Shown here one piece after another: positions 21,501 through 30,999 of a DNA stretch of 64,000 bases. This DNA comes from Steromphala cineraria (Eukaryota; Mollusca; Gastropoda; Trochida; Trochidae). The notes below the pieces were generated by a model. It was not told where the DNA came from. It saw only the letters and a program-made list of their open reading frames with translations, and made no database searches. Both the position numbers and the translations under genes were made by a program. The stretch spans positions 15,940,726-16,004,725 of the forward strand of contig OU744731.1 of the NCBI GenBank assembly GCA_916613615.1, given 5' to 3'. Numbering within the stretch: the first letter of the stretch is position 1; every line of letters begins with the position of its first letter.

Positions 21501-22564
21501 TTATGGAACGAAGTGAAACATGCTGTTGAGTAATTGAAAACTTTTAGCTGTTGCAAACCTTGAAATGCACTTCAGCAAATTAGCAGTTCTCTAACCTCTG
21601 GGCAAGTTTCTTTAAGTACAACAGGACGTGGGCTGCCAGTTGTCATTCAACAAATCAATACAACAACTCTTATATGCCTCTGAAAAGGGCCTACAGGGAA
21701 AAGGTGAACTTTAAAATCAGTGGCCTACTCATTAGAAAACTTTCAAATTCACCAGGGTACAAAGGCAGCATCTATCTTTAAATTCTGTCTTTAAACTTGA
21801 ATAAATTTCACAAATGCCAATCAGTTTGAAACTAGCATACATGTAATTTGATATTCAGTAGGGGCTTATACAATTTATCTTTTAATTTGAATGGCAAAAG
21901 GTGCATAAAATTGATTATAACTGCTTAATGCAGTTAATGACTTAATGATGGTTGCACATTCAGTTTTATACTTAAATTTATAAGGATTTGCATATGTTCA
22001 ACTTCAAGTTTGAATTTGGAGCAGTGGTTATCAATTTCAAGTTAGGAATTCAATAACTAAATAGCACTTGTGCATTTATTTATTGATTTTATATTGATTA
22101 TTAATTATCATTTTTCAACAAATTTCCCAAGGGAGTATATTTTGCTCAAAAAACATCATTCTCAATATTGCAGATGTTTGCATGATGAATACAGAGCAAG
22201 TACCTTCAACAATCTTTAGGCAAGACATTGACATTAATGCTAAGAGACATGACAACTCAACAGCATCCAAACATTATTTGAAGAGTATTAACTGTGGTCA
22301 AGACAGATGTTTCATCTCTTCTAAAATTTCATCATAAGATTTCTACCAATGCACATGAAACATGATGACCATAAGTCTTAGTTGCTTATGGTGTAGGGAA
22401 AAACAAAATCTATTGGTTGTCCATTTGAAGGTATGTGTACCTGCATGTCAGTCTCAAACTTCTTCTCCTGAGCCTCCCTGTTGACATGAGCCTTGTACAT
22501 GAGATCCTGGTACTGCTTGTTCTCCGTCTTCTGCAGAAGCTTCAGCTCCCGCAGGTCCTGCTTC
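12364..22564 (-). CDS. SLK/STK10 (LOK)-type Ste20 kinase, C-terminal coiled-coil region, 9 exons, partial
   Basis: Nine exons join without a frame break into 413 codons plus a partial first codon, ending in TAG at 12364-12366. Exons from 5' to 3': 22441-22564, 20209-20337, 19702-19845, 18970-19099, 15545-15669, 14326-14514, 13374-13499, 12873-12986, 12364-12525. All introns are GT-AG. The protein is a charged coiled coil matching the conserved C-terminus of SLK and STK10: QDLRELKLLQ, LLRAREAAIWEME, EKHQLAKGQLKEMFFLKRHQ, then RRLPKILRSEAKTRAQMFKQSLR, then LKEWKALLVPRK. This region (ATH/PKK domain) mediates dimerisation and membrane or cytoskeletal targeting in vertebrate homologues, which phosphorylate ERM proteins. 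The N-terminal kinase domain and acidic linker were not found in the window; they may lie beyond 64 kb or in exons I missed. SLK versus STK10 cannot be decided, since invertebrates usually have one ancestor-like gene. Confidence 0.95.
12873..12986 (-). CDS. SLK/STK10-like exon 8
   Basis: 38 codons in phase 0, acceptor TACAG, donor CAG|GTACAC. It encodes AEKRKMLMEQETLKIKELDR and then YESELKEWKALLVPRKQ, equivalent to the conserved HETQKLKxLDExH..LKEWRxKLRPRKK end of the PKK/ATH domain. Confidence 0.95.
13374..13499 (-). CDS. SLK/STK10-like coiled-coil exon 7
   Basis: 42 codons in phase 0, acceptor TACAG, donor CAG|GTATGG. The peptide FEENEKKRMKAEQQRQEAKH continues to ALKELEQLQ, matching the family segment from FxxQEEKRQKxER to ELxQLQ. 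The plus-strand ORF here is antisense. Confidence 0.94.
13848..13995. repeat. ~79-bp tandem duplication in intron 6
   Basis: TTACATATTGGTTTTGATTA followed by TGGAAACCT and CTACCTGAGAACTA occurs twice, starting near 13854 and 13929. The copies are about 90 percent alike by eye. The rest of the intron (13500-14325) holds nothing recognisable. Confidence 0.8.
14326..14514 (-). CDS. SLK/STK10-like exon 6 with the RLPKIxRSEAKTR motif
   Basis: 63 codons in phase 0, acceptor AACAG, donor CAG|GTTGGT. It encodes EIEQMKRYNTAKEDEMKDRH, then RRLPKILRSEAKTRAQMFKQ, then SLRL and a STPDDDKTKIKQ end. It matches the signature RARLPKIQRSEAKTRMAMFKK region of SLK/STK10 and is the most diagnostic exon of the gene. 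Confidence 0.97.
14745..15408. repeat. ~105-bp tandem repeats in intron 5, interrupted by a MITE
   Basis: Four diverged copies marked by GATGGATTCGGCTAAC or close variants (about 14764, 14871, 15243 and 15347) also share GGCACCAATCCAAA and GCAATGTGTATG. The 196-bp inverted-repeat element at 15000-15195 lies between copies two and three and so arrived later. Confidence 0.8.
15000..15195. mobile_element. 196-bp MITE with ~48-base terminal inverted repeats
   Basis: The left arm begins GTTACAATAACTCCACTAAT and runs through GGGCTCAGAAGCTAGATT. The right arm is its inverse with two mismatches, ending GTAAC at 15195. The middle carries a second, weaker inverted pair (ATAAAATGATTTGATTGGCT against AGCCAATTAAATCAT). 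No ORF. Typical of a short non-autonomous DNA transposon; the superfamily is unclear. Confidence 0.88.
15409..15537. repeat. Three 41-bp tandem repeats beside the exon 5 donor
   Basis: GAGCAGAGAAAAGAGTAATG begins at 15417, 15458 and 15499, period 41. The array ends seven bases from the exon 5 donor, so the intron's first bases are repeat sequence. Confidence 0.93.
15545..15669 (-). CDS. SLK/STK10-like exon 5 with the REAAIWEME motif
   Basis: Two bases plus 41 codons, donor AAG|GTACGA, acceptor CCCCAG. It encodes REAAIWEMEKEQLHEKHQLA followed by KGQLKEMFFLKRHQMLTRHQK, one of the most conserved stretches of the family (REAAxWEME..HQLxKxQLKxxxFLxRHQ). Its acceptor is present three times in 53-bp tandem repeats (15652-15815), and its donor flank carries three 41-bp repeats (15409-15537). 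The exon proper is the copy with the full downstream frame. Confidence 0.95.
15652..15815 (-). repeat. Three 53-bp repeats duplicating the exon 5 acceptor
   Basis: The junction CCCCAG|CGAGAGAGGCTG (minus strand) is present three times, its exon side at 15658, 15711 and 15764 on the plus strand. Each copy includes about 18 bases of exon 5 and the pyrimidine/CCCCAG acceptor. Only the innermost copy leads into the full exon. Splicing at either outer copy would add exon-like codons and then run into intron sequence. Confidence 0.92.
15814..16340. repeat. ~140-bp diverged tandem repeats in intron 4
   Basis: Four copies share CTCACAAATCAGTT, TTCAGTGTTTTCAAAATCAT, TTTAACTTGTAAGTG and TCAATGTG (about 15904, 16050, 16190 and 16318). 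They run up to the left edge of composite element D. Confidence 0.8.
16381..17590 (+). mobile_element. Composite tandem-core element D
   Basis: It has the same layout as elements A and C. The left motif is ATGTCCCCCG (16441-16450). Six core repeats are marked by a CCGGAAA-type phrase at about 16627, 16791, 16960, 17129, 17300 and 17471 (period 164-171), and a partial copy stands at the left. An octanucleotide GGAATCAC array (17492-17540) is entered through ATTTCGGA, and a hairpin with arms TATGTCTCCCGA (17551-17562) and TCGGGGGACATA (17571-17582) closes the element. The cores share AGCAAAAGGCACCACTCC, CCACATACCAAGTTT and GTTTCCATGGAAACCA. It sits in intron 4 of the SLK/STK10-like gene. ORFs inside are repeat-derived. 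Confidence 0.85.
17591..18540. other. Intron 4 interior, no feature seen
   Basis: AT-rich sequence between element D and the exon 4 junction repeats. A short ATCTAAAT run lies near 18232-18255. No exon-like segment was found. Confidence 0.5.
18575..19015 (-). repeat. Three ~144-bp repeats containing the exon 4 donor junction
   Basis: Units begin near 18581, 18727 and 18868 with the phrase CATTATAAGTACAATTTAT (or TTTTAAGCACAATTTATCTG). They end in the exon-derived CTCTGAGAAGCTGCTGCTTC, which is exact only in the true exon and in copy two. The true exon end is the last copy (18970 onward). The two others carry decayed 3' ends of exon 4 and a donor-like sequence, and a fragment near 18545 resembles the same exon part. 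Confidence 0.87.
18970..19099 (-). CDS. SLK/STK10-like coiled-coil exon 4
   Basis: 43 codons plus one base (ends in phase 1), acceptor TGTAG, donor AGAG|GTTGGT. The peptide starts ERLFLENQQERMDKHMKQL and ends FLQQKQQLLR. The last base joins CG of the next exon to give Ala of the LLRAREAA motif. The donor end of this exon and about 90 bases of intron are copied in diverged form twice more downstream. Confidence 0.94.
19100..19701. other. Intron 3, no feature seen
   Basis: AT-rich intron. A weak duplication (CAATAGAAGTGTTaGA with AGAGCTgAG near 19150 and 19270) is visible. Nothing else is supported. Confidence 0.5.
19702..19845 (-). CDS. SLK/STK10-like coiled-coil exon 3
   Basis: 48 codons in phase 0, acceptor TTGCAG, donor AAG|GTAAGC. 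It encodes EKEVKIFKEQQKQELKLLKQ, then a short LLPRDGKKEV break, then a KRREAKEIEL stretch, equivalent to the family region around LPRQQRKE. The plus-strand ORFs over it are antisense shadows. Confidence 0.94.
19846..20208. other. Intron 2, no feature seen
   Basis: AT-rich intron of about 360 bases with ordinary GT-AG ends on the minus strand and no repeat or ORF of note. Confidence 0.5.
20209..20337 (-). CDS. SLK/STK10-like coiled-coil exon 2
   Basis: 43 codons in phase 0, acceptor TTTCAG, donor CAG|GTGGGT. The peptide begins NLVKNFDQDMETLTKQQKQ and ends RKIKTEQ, matching the family segment where a DxExLxRQQKQ motif precedes a charged RRI/KRI..EQ stretch. Confidence 0.94.
20338..22440. other. 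Intron 1, no gene seen
   Basis: About 2.1 kb of AT-rich intron. A slightly more GC-rich patch at 21000-21200 has no splice-bounded ORF. I saw no clear mobile element. Confidence 0.5.
22441..22564 (-). CDS. SLK/STK10-like exon 1 of those found
   Basis: The acceptor TTGCAG precedes a G that completes a split codon (phase 2), followed by 41 codons beginning KQDLRELKLLQ. The exon ends at a CAG|GTAC donor. It corresponds to the start of the conserved coiled coil (FLRRQELRELR region in vertebrate homologues). The upstream partner exon is not established. Imperfect copies of its acceptor junction are tandemly repeated in the upstream intron (22553-23600). Confidence 0.93.
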
Positions 22565-23600
22565 CTGCAACACAGAGAGAGGGGGGAGGGTTAGTTTGGT
22601 GGTGTATACGATGAGTCTTAGTGTTTATATGGCTCTAAGCTCTAAGTTCTAAGGTCTTAGATCTGTCATTGGATCCTGCTTCCTGGAACAGAGAGAAAGT
22701 TAGTTTGGTATAAGTCTTTATTTCTTATATGGCTCTAAGCTCTGAGGTCTTTGTTTCTATGTGGCTCTAAGCTCAAAGGTCTTTTATCGAAACCTGCTTC
22801 CTGCAAGAGAGAGAGAGGGAGGGGGTTAGTTTGTAGTTGTATACATGACTCTTTGGTTTTTATATGGCTCTAAGCTCTAAGGTCTTAGTTTCTATATGGC
22901 TTTTAAGTTCTAAGGTCTTTCATTGGATCCTGCTTCCTGGAACAGAGAGAAAGTTAGTTTAGTGTTGCATATACATTTGTCTTTAGTTTCTATATGGCTC
23001 TAAGCTCTAAGGTCTTAGTTTCTATATGGCTCTAAGCTCTAAGGTATTTTATCGAAACCTGCTTCCTGCAACACAGAGAGATAGAAGGAGGGGGTTAGTT
23101 TGGTGGTGTATACATGATTCTTAGTGTTTATATGGCTCTAAGCTCTAAGGTCTTAGTTTCTATATGGCTCTAAGCTCTAAGGTCTTTCATCGAAACCTGC
23201 TTCCTGCAAGAGAGAAAGAGGCGGGTTAGTTTGGTGTTGTATACATGATTCTTCAGTTTTTTAATAGCTCAAAGCTTTAAGGTCGTAGTTGTATACATGA
23301 GTCTTTAGTTTCTATATGGCTCTAAGCTCTCAGGTCTTAGGTTTGTCATCGGGTCCTGCTTCTTGCAAGAGAGAGAGGGCTTAGTTTGATATTGTATACA
23401 TATGAGTCCTTATATCTAAGCTCTGAGATCTCAAAGTCTGTCATCAGATCCTGCTTCCTGGAACAGGGACAGAAAGGGGGTGAACTTTGGTGTTGTATTG
23501 TACCATAACATAGAGGAGTTATAAATTGAACAATGTTTGATAGTTGTCATCGGGCTGTTTCCAGGAAGAGAGAGAAGAAGACAACTGTTTCTGTATTGTA
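22553..23600 (-). repeat. Repeats duplicating the exon 1 acceptor junction
   Basis: The phrase CCTGCTTCCTGCAA or CCTGCTTCCTGGAA recurs at about 22553, 22672, 22791, 22925, 23054, 23196, 23352 and 23448, with a decayed form near 23548. Between copies lie GAGAGAGG runs and one or two copies of ATGGCTCTAAGCTCTAAGGT. Read on the minus strand the phrase is the TTGCAG|GAAGCAGG junction, so this is an array of acceptor-junction copies upstream of the real exon. Confidence 0.87.
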
Positions 23601-24109
23601 ACATTACAAGGCGTCTCAATTGACTATTGACCTATTTCTTGTTTTTTGTTTCTGCTGGAAGTGATCTTAAGTATCAGTTAGGACATGAACTGAAAAGTGA
23701 CTTTATTGGCATCAATAGACAACAGGATTTCAACTCTTTACAATTCCTGAGGAGGTAATTTAGGGCGTTTGTCAAGCGATGAGAAGATTAGTGACCTAAT
23801 TGGCATCATTCTACCAATACAATACCAATTTAAGAGACAAGCGGAGATCTCAGTTAAGCAATGAAAGCATAGTGACCCTACTGGCATCACCAAAATATTT
23901 CAACTTTTTCTCTGGGGTCTAAATGAGGCACTGAATATTCGTTAACAGGTGCACTCAAGCAACCAACACTATGGTGACGTAGAGGCGGCAAGGTAAACGG
24001 TTGTGGAGAGCACTTCACACTTGGAGTGCAGTGACAAGGAACAAGAGAGGCAAATGGCTTCATCAGCACCGAGGACACGGGACAGAAGATCAATACAGAA
24101 GGTCTGTGG

Positions 24110-24680
24110 AGACTGCATAGGACCAGTGTTCATCCTCGTTCACCTCTTTGCCCTTGATCAGAACTTAAATAAATCTCATTCGTCATTCCATTATACCTTC
24201 ACCTTACATTTTCTAGTTTTTTACTGATATTTTTTTGGGATCTAAAATTTGTCTTCATCAGATCATTACAGGTCTGTGATAGGACCAGTGGTTGTTCTCG
24301 TTCACCTCTTTGCCCTTGATCAGGACTTAAATATATCTCAATCCTCAATCCATTATACCTTTGCCTTACATTTTCTAGTTCTCACTGATATTTTTTGGGG
24401 ATCTAAACTTTGATCCAGATCATTACAGGTCTGTGATAGGACCAGTGGTTGTTCTTGTTCACCTCATGCATTGATCCTGATTTAATTTCATTCATCATTC
24501 GATTATATTTTCACCTTCCTCATCTAGTATTTTTGTGATATTAATATTGTTCTTCAGTGACAAAAACAACAGATGTGTAGAGACAGCACAGGGCCAGTGT
24601 TCATCCTACTCCACCTCTACGCCCTTGATCAGGACTTAAATAAATCTCATTCATCATTCCTTTCTGGCACTACAAGATAC
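24110..24680. repeat. ~160-bp diverged tandem repeats
   Basis: Four copies share GGACCAGTGTTCATCCT or GTGGTTGTTCT, then CACCTCTTTGCCCTTGATCA, then GACTTAAATAAATCTCATT. They start near 24118, 24284, 24440 and 24590. Short peptide-like frames on the minus strand (LIKGKEV) are not bounded by good splice sites. Confidence 0.8.
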
Positions 24681-26740
24681 CCTCCACTTCAATGCCTGCT
24701 TTGTCATTGAGAATAGGAATTTATCTTTCTGCCCGAAAGGTTAAAATAAATTTGTCCTTCCATTTATGCACGATAACTTCACCTTCATTGTGTTTTTTAC
24801 ATCGGAATAAGAATTTTTATAAAGTGATTTATTACAGTTTATTCATCATTGCATGTTAGTGCTATAAGACCATTGTCTTGTATAGAAATGCTTTGGTTTT
24901 CCTCTTGAAATATGGTTTTATATTTTGTTAATTGAAAACCAACAACTCAATATTCCTTTTGTCCATGCTGAATGTTTTCTTCATCACAAAGTTAAAATAG
25001 AACTCGTTTCCAGCACACAAATCAACCTTCTCAACTGTCATGAACTGCTGTCGATGCTATCGCTTTCTAGAATTGAATTTGTTATATTTTTAATATTCAC
25101 AGAAAAAAGAATAGTGACTCTATTGCTTCGTCCGCAACATCATAATGGAACTCATGGAACAAATTTCAATTGAACTCCTTACCACACTAAATTTTTAATT
25201 AACGGTTCTCATTATATCTTTTCTAAGAGGTAAATTCATTTCTTAAACTTTGCCTTTAATGAAATATTGAAGTAAAATTGATGGTGAATGCAGAGACTTC
25301 TTATGTTAATAATTTACAACAAATTAGGATTAGATCAAGGGGAGAATGAGAAAGATCATTTCCATATCCTTTGATCCAAAACTTGCTAAGATAAAATTCA
25401 TTGATGTCATATTCAGAGCTATACCATTAAGAGTTTGTAAAAATGTCCTTTTACTAAAAAGGATAAATAAGTTTAAGTTTGAATGAGTAATCTTGCTTAA
25501 ATTATCCTTTTAAATCTTTTGGTTTACATATTTCCTTAGTTGTGTAATCCTGAACAACCACAATGACTATGTTCACGTCTTGACAATAAAGCACATTAGT
25601 GAATCGTCGGTGAGCAACTTACAAAGATGGATACTTGACGTTAAACTTATCATTATTATTATTACTATTAAAGCTGATTAACTTTTTTAATTTTCAACAA
25701 GAGAAGGATTTCAGACTATTAATTTCTGCCAAAGAATGAGATGTCTCAGTATATATACTACCCTTTTATGACAATAGAACTAATATAGCTTCTGTAAATA
25801 TAAATGTCCAATTTTAGATAAAAATAGAATAAGGAAGATGATCTTCCATCTGAAAATTCCTTATCTCATTGTACATTATACTATCTGTCTATTATTACAC
25901 TTTTCTCACTTCTGTAGCTGTATATTCTTGATGAATTCTTTGTAAAATAGCTGAAATGAGACTAAGGATTGTCTCTGAAACCTTTCATCTTTTTGTTAGC
26001 TGGCCTTCCAATAATTAATCACTTTAGTACACTTTCTAAAGGTTTCTTCATCTCAAAAGTCATCTGCGGTATCCTGGTGGAGCTAATTTCCTAGGAACAA
26101 TGATCTTCCTCTTATGGAAGGCAGCCAATTCTTCTTTTGCCGATACGAGAAGAAAATCAATAGTAGAGGAGTTTTAGTGTCTGAGCATTTGCAAACCACT
26201 TCATAACAGCGTAACATCCATACATAATATACATGCCACTGAAACAAGGCAGGACTAAGTTTACAGCTATCCAAGAGCAGAATTATTGAATTTCTACATG
26301 ACTTCATCTTCAAATAGATGCAACTATTGGAACTAGATTACATTCTTCCATTTGGATGATAACATCAGTTTTTGAATAACTGCAATTTTGCAATGGTTGA
26401 TAGATGATTTCTTTTTTCTTTGATATAAGAGAAATTTTATGCAAAAAATTGCTTGGTCAGGATAATTAAATCGTTCCTGAGGTAAAACTAATATAAAACA
26501 AAACAAGATCAAGTTGAAACACAACCATTTGCAAAAGTTTCTAAAAAAAACGCTGAAAACTCTCAGAGTTTACAATAACACAACAAACAAGACTCAGTGT
26601 AAACAAGCATGAAACCCTATCCCTTAAAAACAGATTAGTAAATTTGATTAATATGATCAATATCATCGTGATAAACAGAGCAAGGGGATAAGGAAAAATA
26701 AATGTCAATGTTGAATAAATATGAATAATATTGAATTAAG
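24681..26740. other. AT-rich DNA, no gene seen
   Basis: Likely intronic or intergenic. The short ORFs here lack motifs, splice boundaries or a start context. Confidence 0.5.
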
Positions 26741-26749
26741 ACTCAAATA

Positions 26750-27570
26750 GCTGCCAGATGAATTACATAACACGGAAGGAAAACCACAAAATAGCAAATA
26801 TTGAAATTGTAAACACTCGAAAGATATTGTCAGTTTAAAAACACATTTGACCTGATGAATGGAGTCAGAAATACAGAACACAATTACATCTAAAGAAAAC
26901 CACAATATGGCCAACAAATTAAGTTTTGAACACAAGATATCATCTATGAAATGTTAATCATACACAATATATCCCTAGTGCTAAATTCCTTAATGACCTG
27001 ACAACAAATGGAAGTAACAAATAGGCAGACAGAAGGTATTAAAACAAGGACAAAGTCATTCCATACAAGGAAAATAATAAAATAACCAAAGATTAAAATT
27101 GCACTGACAACATATTGTTACAAAGAACACTATACTATTCATAGATATGAAGGAGATGCTTAGAACATTCCATCAAAAGAAATCAACAATAAACCCAGGA
27201 TTGAAGTCCTAAAAACATACAAGATATCACAAGTTTTAAACTATCAAATGACCCGAAAACAAATGGAAGTTAAAAGGGATGAATTAGAGGGATAAACTTA
27301 TATGATATTAAATCTAAAGAAATCAACAGAATAACCCAAGATTTAAGTCCTAACTCCGAAATGACCTGACAACAAATGGAAGTTACAAGGCATAAATAGC
27401 AGGGATAAACTTATCATATTCCATCTATCAACAAAATAATTTAAGATTGAAGTCCTAAACACATTGAAGATATCACAAGTTCTAAACTCCTAAATGACCC
27501 GACAACAAATGGAAGTCACAAATAGCAGGACACAAGGTATTAACTGGAGAGAGAAAGTCATTCCATTGAG
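26750..27570. repeat. Diverged tandem repeats around CTGACAACAAATGGAAGT
   Basis: The phrase ACCTGACAACAAATGGAAGT or a close variant occurs near 26996, 27249, 27363 and 27497. Neighbouring phrases AAGAAATCAACA, GAAGTCCTAA and GATATCACAAGTT recur with it. Spacing is irregular (about 115-250). The plus-strand ORF at 27494-27748 starts in this repeat and is not supported as a gene. Confidence 0.75.
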
Positions 27571-30500
27571 GAGATGCCATCAAGTTGCTTCCTGTGTGAG
27601 GGACCATCGCACTAGAGCATCACAATCCAAGGTAAACACATTCGAGAGGGGGACCGGGAGAAACATCAGGTGCAATACAGCCTGTCTCTCCTTCCGCACA
27701 TTATCTAGCATCATCACACACCTGGTGTACAAAATCTGCTTTTCATAAGAAGCGATTTATGTTTTGCTTTCAAATCTTTGAAGTCTGAAGAGTTTTGCTT
27801 ATATTGTGGCCAGTTCGAAATAGTCTTATGAAAAAGAATTGTTTTGAAATGTTTGAAACCAAAGCAAAAATGAATTATGTAATGAAAGAGCCTTATATGA
27901 AAGAAGAACACAACTTTTATGAACTATTCATCTACAACCAATATCTTTTTCATTGAAAATCAAGATCTTTTTTGAAGAAATATACTATCTTGACTTCCAT
28001 AAACGTCACCGACATAAAAGCCTAATCTTATACTATAGAAAATTTCAGTCTAAAGGTAAAATCCTCATATGCAATAACATTGAAGTTAAAAAATTCTCAG
28101 TCACAAGTATGTTCAGCCAAATGCAAAAGAAGAAGAAAATAATAATTACATATGTATTGAAGCTCATAATGATGCAAACAAAGCAAACACTTACTTCAGA
28201 ATAATAATCTTCAGAGTTGAGACCATATTGCACCATTCAAACATTAACTAAATGGAATGGAACTTATTGTGAAGGAATGCAATGATTCTGTGATGGGCAA
28301 ACTGTTATCAAATTCTAAAGTGAAGACTTGTTTACAAACATAGATGAAGAGTTATGTGGCCTAATGACAGAGCTAAAATTGAATTCAACGCAAGTACAAC
28401 ATCATCAAGGATTCAGAGCTATCATAAAAGATTTTTAAGACAATAAAGGAGTCAACCAACTCCGAAACATGTAACATTTTCATTCTGGCATTTTGGCGGA
28501 TAACTCCATGTGTTGTGGACGTTTTTTCCCCTTCTCTTATTTTTTAGACTGTTGGCTGTGAAATGATATCCTTAAAATTAATAGACTTTAGCAGTTTTAT
28601 ATGAATAAATTGAGTTTGTGAATACATTGCCTCTAATCACAGTTTCATTACTTGTTAACTTGGTATAGTTTATTTGTAAACTTCACTTGTTTGACCTGTA
28701 AAACCCATTATAACTTTTTCTTCTTTTGTCTCAAATACATTGTCTATAATTAGCAAATCAGGACTTATGGCTAAAAAAAATAAATCATTTTGATACATCC
28801 ATCTTGTTTTCTATTTTTAAAGGTTAGATTAAATCTTGTCTGTGATCATTAACTGTGATTTTCTTTTAGCAACTGAATAACAAGAAATTTAATATCTGCA
28901 AAAACAAGTTGTTATTTCTCAAACATAATTGGATGTATAACTTTTGTCTAAAACTTTCTACATTTATCTTACTCTCTTCTTTATTCGTAACTGATACTTG
29001 ACTTTATATGAAATGAAAAACGTTTCTGGTTGCAATATTGCTGATTATGCTGTTTATTTTTATCATAATCTGTTAATCTATTGCCTTTATGCAAACTAAT
29101 ACAAGAAAGCGTAATTACTACACTGTTTACACTTGGTCAATGTTTTCTTTTCATTATACAGTACAAGCAACGTGATGCATATTGGCATGTTAACTAATTT
29201 CTTGTTCATGACATAATTCTAAGTGACAATGTTTGTTTTGTAGGAAAATATGATAGCAATTGATTATTGCATGTTTGGAGTCATAAATGTAACAGTGATA
29301 AATACGAATTGTTATATTTTTATAGAATTAATTACTGTCATAAACAGGTAAATGTTAACCTTAGGAGATATTTGTAGGAAAAACAACATTGCATGAAAAA
29401 CATGATTAAATTCAGTTCTCATACTTAAAGAGATTTTAACATCAGGTAAGAATGCATTGACAAAAAAAATGTTAGATTTTTACAGGTACTGATGTACTGT
29501 TTGCTGTAAATAGGTAACTTAATCAAAATGTATTTTTGGTTAACAAGTTTCTTCCTGTTCATAATTATTGCTTAGCTTTGGCAGCTTTTTCAGAAATTGT
29601 TTGCCACACAACACCTACATAGTAACAGAGAGAAATTCAGGTAATGAGTTTGTCACACTGATGACAGGTAATTATGCGTACCTGTTGAGGTAGAAGGTGG
29701 TATGCAGGTGCCCATTATGACTGATGACATCAGGTAAGGACACAGCTCTCACACGAACCACCCGCCTCATCTTCACAAACTACCAAATACTACCATTGAC
29801 TGACAACTGTCCCTCTCTCCACAATAGCATGTTTGTCTCAGGAACACAAAGCAACTTCCTGACAAGCTGGAAGCCTCCCATAGAACATCAGCAAATATTT
29901 GGACAAATCATATACACCTGTTGTGATTGGTGGCTTTAACACTGTTACTGTGCCGATAAAGAGACCATGTCAAAATGAAATATGGAATGAATTTTTACTA
30001 TTTTGGTTCCATGCCAAAGTGGATTAACTTTTAGTTTGTTCTTACCAACCCTTAGTACACTGAGGTTTGATCATCATAAAAACTCTTAAGTTCAGCATGT
30101 ATGAAAATTACAACGACTTAGTTTTAATCGATATGAATATTTACATCATGGAAAAGACATAAAGATTATTTTTTTGACTCTATCCTTTCATGGCAAAATG
30201 CTTTCTTGACCAATCTTTTTCATAAAACCACACACCAAAAAAATATGCAAGATAAGAAAAAATATTCTTAATGCTTCCTGACCAAACTATAACAAAAATC
30301 ACATAGAAGAAAAATTCACCAGAATTTTAGCCCCAAATGTCAACATCCCTATCAAAGTAAGGCAAAAACAAACCCTAAATAAATCTCTAAATCCTCTAAG
30401 CAGGGGAAGCATAAAATCTCATTAATTTGTCCAACAGATGCATTAAAGCTCATTAATTTGTACAGCACTTGGGAAAGCAGCACTGTCCACAGCGTCACAC

Positions 30501-30600
30501 ATGGTCCAATCAGCAGTTCCATGTAGCAGCAGATACTGTCAGCATCGGAGTGGGGATTAATGGGGATCCAACAGATAGCATCTTTCAGCAGTGAAATCAA
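27571..30600. other. AT-rich DNA with two GC-richer patches, no supported gene
   Basis: GC-richer patches at 27590-27730 and 29630-29780 were read on both strands for exons. The second has an open minus-strand frame ending in a good donor at 29682 (CAACAG|GTACGC) in phase 2. It lacks a clear match to the SLK/STK10 family, so it is listed only as a finding. Confidence 0.4.
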
Positions 30601-30609
30601 TGTAATGTC

Positions 30610-30890
30610 TCCTTCTTCAATATCATGTTTATTCTATAGGCTTGGCTGCTGAAGCAAAGTCCAACTTTACCAAGGCACAAGAGAGAGAGGCTTCTTTGAC
30701 TCTCCTGAAGATATCAAGTTTAATGGATAGGTTTTGCTGCCTACGCAAGAGTAAGGATTTAAGTGAGAGAAGCTTCTTTGACCCTCCTGAAGATATCAGT
30801 TTTATTGTACAGGTTTGGCTACCTAAGCAGATTCTACCAGGGCCAAGGACTCAAGTGTCAGAAGCTACTTTAACCCCGTTGAGGCCAAGT
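30610..30890. repeat. ~85-bp tandem repeats
   Basis: GAGGCTTCTTTGACTCTCCT, GAAGCTTCTTTGACCCTCCT and a weaker third copy stand near 30686, 30768 and 30861. Between them are GAAGATATCA and a GGTTTgGCTnCCTAaGCA phrase. The plus-strand ORF at 30642-30989 is built from these repeats. Confidence 0.75.
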
Positions 30891-30999
30891 GATCCCTGGA
30901 GGGTTTCCAGCTTCACTGTAGGTGCTTGGGATAAGTATAGGTCCCCCTGGACACTCTGTAATGGAGGATTATTGGTCAATATTGGCTGAAGGGACCTTA

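Noticed and set aside
24118..24650. LIKGKEV-type frame as a missing SLK/STK10 exon (VDGVEV-like)
   Set aside because: The phrase repeats four times with stops in some copies and has no proper acceptor, so it is a tandem repeat.
27494..27748. Plus-strand basic ORF
   Set aside because: It begins inside a diverged tandem repeat and has no family motif; the minus strand is equally open over part of it.
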